Positions 4,747-5,416 of a DNA stretch of 5,416 bases are shown here, one piece after another (position 1 is the stretch's first letter; each line of letters starts with the position of its first letter). The notes beneath the pieces were generated by a model. The model was not told the origin of the DNA. It saw nothing but the letters and a program-made list of their open reading frames with translations, and made no database searches. The stretch is taken from the NCBI GenBank assembly GCA_021793055.1, contig JAJYTL010000235.1, forward strand, positions 1 to 5,416, read 5' to 3'. The position numbers and the translations under genes were made by a program. This DNA is from Pseudomonadota bacterium (GTDB lineage: Bacteria > Pseudomonadota > Alphaproteobacteria > Ferrovibrionales > Ferrovibrionaceae).

Positions 4747-5416
4747 CCGAAGCTCCCGATCTTCCCGCGCCGAAGGCGCCGCGCGCGCCGGGCATGGCAG
4801 CGCTTTACCGGACGCTGGCCACGGCGGCGACGCCGCTGGTTCGTCTTCACCTGCGCCGGCGCGTCAACACCGGCAAGGAGGACCCGAGCCGGCTCGGCGA
4901 GCGCTACGGCCAAAGCAGGCTGGTGCGGCCCGCCGGGCCGCTGGTCTGGATTCACGCCGCCAGCATCGGCGAGGCGATGTCGGTGCTCGCACTCGCCGCC
5001 GGGCTACGCGCGCGCCGCCCCGGCCTCAACCTGCTGTTCACCACCGGCACGGTGAGCTCGGCGACGCTGCTCGCCGAGCACCTGCCGGCCGGCGTGCTGC
5101 ACCAATACGCGCCGGTCGACCTGCCGCAGGCAGCGCGCGCCTTCCTCGATCACTGGCGACCCGATCTCGCGCTGTGGGTCGAATCGGAATTCTGGCCGGC
5201 GCTGCTGCTGGAAACCCGCCGCCGCCGCATCCCGGCCGTCCTCTTGCAAGGGCGGCTGTCCGCGACCTCGCTGCGGCGCTGGCGCCGCGCCGCGGGACTG
5301 ATCGGCGACATCCTCGACACCTTCGCCCTGACCCTGACGCAAACCCCGGCGGACGCGGCGCGCCTCGCCGCGCTCGGCGCGCCCGAGCCGCGCTGTCTCG
5401 GCAATCTGAAATTCGC
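4743..5416 (+). CDS. waaA: 3-deoxy-D-manno-octulosonic acid (Kdo) transferase, 5' part
   Basis: The first 224 residues of a protein that is usually about 420-440 residues; the rest lies beyond the right edge. WaaA (KdtA) transfers Kdo from CMP-Kdo to the lipid A precursor at the inner face of the inner membrane, starting the lipopolysaccharide core. Visible family marks in order: a membrane-associating helix (about 18-40, MAALYRTLATAATPLVRLHLRRR), GKEDPSRLGERYG (44-56), VWIHAASIGEAMS (68-80) with the expected catalytic Glu77, LFTTGTVSSATLL (98-110), YAPVDLPQAARAFLDHWRPD (122-141), ESEFWP (147-152), QGRLSATS (169-176) and GNLKF at the edge. Together these form the N-terminal Rossmann domain of a GT-B glycosyltransferase (family GT30). 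The ATG at 4743 lacks a clear ribosome binding site; an in-frame ATG at 4794 is possible but also poorly served and would start directly at the membrane helix. Confidence 0.95.
   Translation, partial: MTEAPDLPAPKAPRAPGMAALYRTLATAATPLVRLHLRRRVNTGKEDPSRLGERYGQSRLVRPAGPLVWIHAASIGEAMSVLALAAGLRARRPGLNLLFTTGTVSSATLLAEHLPAGVLHQYAPVDLPQAARAFLDHWRPDLALWVESEFWPALLLETRRRRIPAVLLQGRLSATSLRRWRRAAGLIGDILDTFALTLTQTPADAARLAALGAPEPRCLGNLKF

Noticed and set aside
4116..4955. A 279-codon minus-strand frame across the exported-protein gene, the intergenic region and the waaA start
   Set aside because: Arg/Ala/Gly-rich translation with no domain; it crosses two well-supported plus-strand genes.
1..5416. CRISPR arrays, tRNA or rRNA genes, insertion sequences, attachment sites
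   Set aside because: No regularly spaced direct repeats, no tRNA-like cloverleaf, no transposase and no terminal inverted repeats with target duplications were seen.

Overview
The window is high-GC DNA with dense coding on both strands. It looks alphaproteobacterial. The histidine kinase has a transmitter core close to the PleC/DivJ/PdhS type. Its upstream region carries an exact TTAA-N7-TTAA box, the consensus of the alphaproteobacterial cell-cycle regulator CtrA. The right edge holds a lipopolysaccharide Kdo transferase, so the organism is Gram-negative. The genus cannot be decided from this sequence.

Left part, minus strand (3884 down to 1): four genes read leftward. First is a small protein with a probable MarR-like winged helix (3435-3884). 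It is followed after 21 bp by an aldo/keto reductase (2415-3413), so the two probably form a regulator plus enzyme operon. After a gap of about 96 bp that contains the CtrA-type box and a possible -10 element comes a membrane-bound Cache-PAS histidine kinase (189-2318). Five bases after its stop codon starts a periplasmic substrate-binding protein of the LivJ/LivK class (1-183), cut by the window edge. The last two are almost certainly co-translated and suggest a ligand-binding protein made together with a sensor kinase. No response regulator lies in the window.

Centre (3885-4109): this AT-rich divergent intergenic region contains a good sigma70-type promoter pointing right (TTGACG-N17-TATAGA) and several short palindromes. 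One of them covers the -35 box. These are natural candidates for operators of the winged-helix protein.

Right part, plus strand: a small exported Tyr/Pro/Gly-rich protein (4110-4457) has an alternating-tyrosine stretch and a His/Asp-rich tail. It is followed by 285 bp without a convincing gene, holding a 15-bp RNA hairpin, a weak promoter and a GC-rich leader. Then comes the 5' half of waaA (4743 to the edge), which transfers Kdo to lipid A.

The most interesting signals are the CtrA box in front of a PdhS-like kinase, the kinase/binding-protein coupling, the palindrome-rich divergent promoter, and the waaA leader, where an 8-codon TTG reading frame ends across the waaA start codon.
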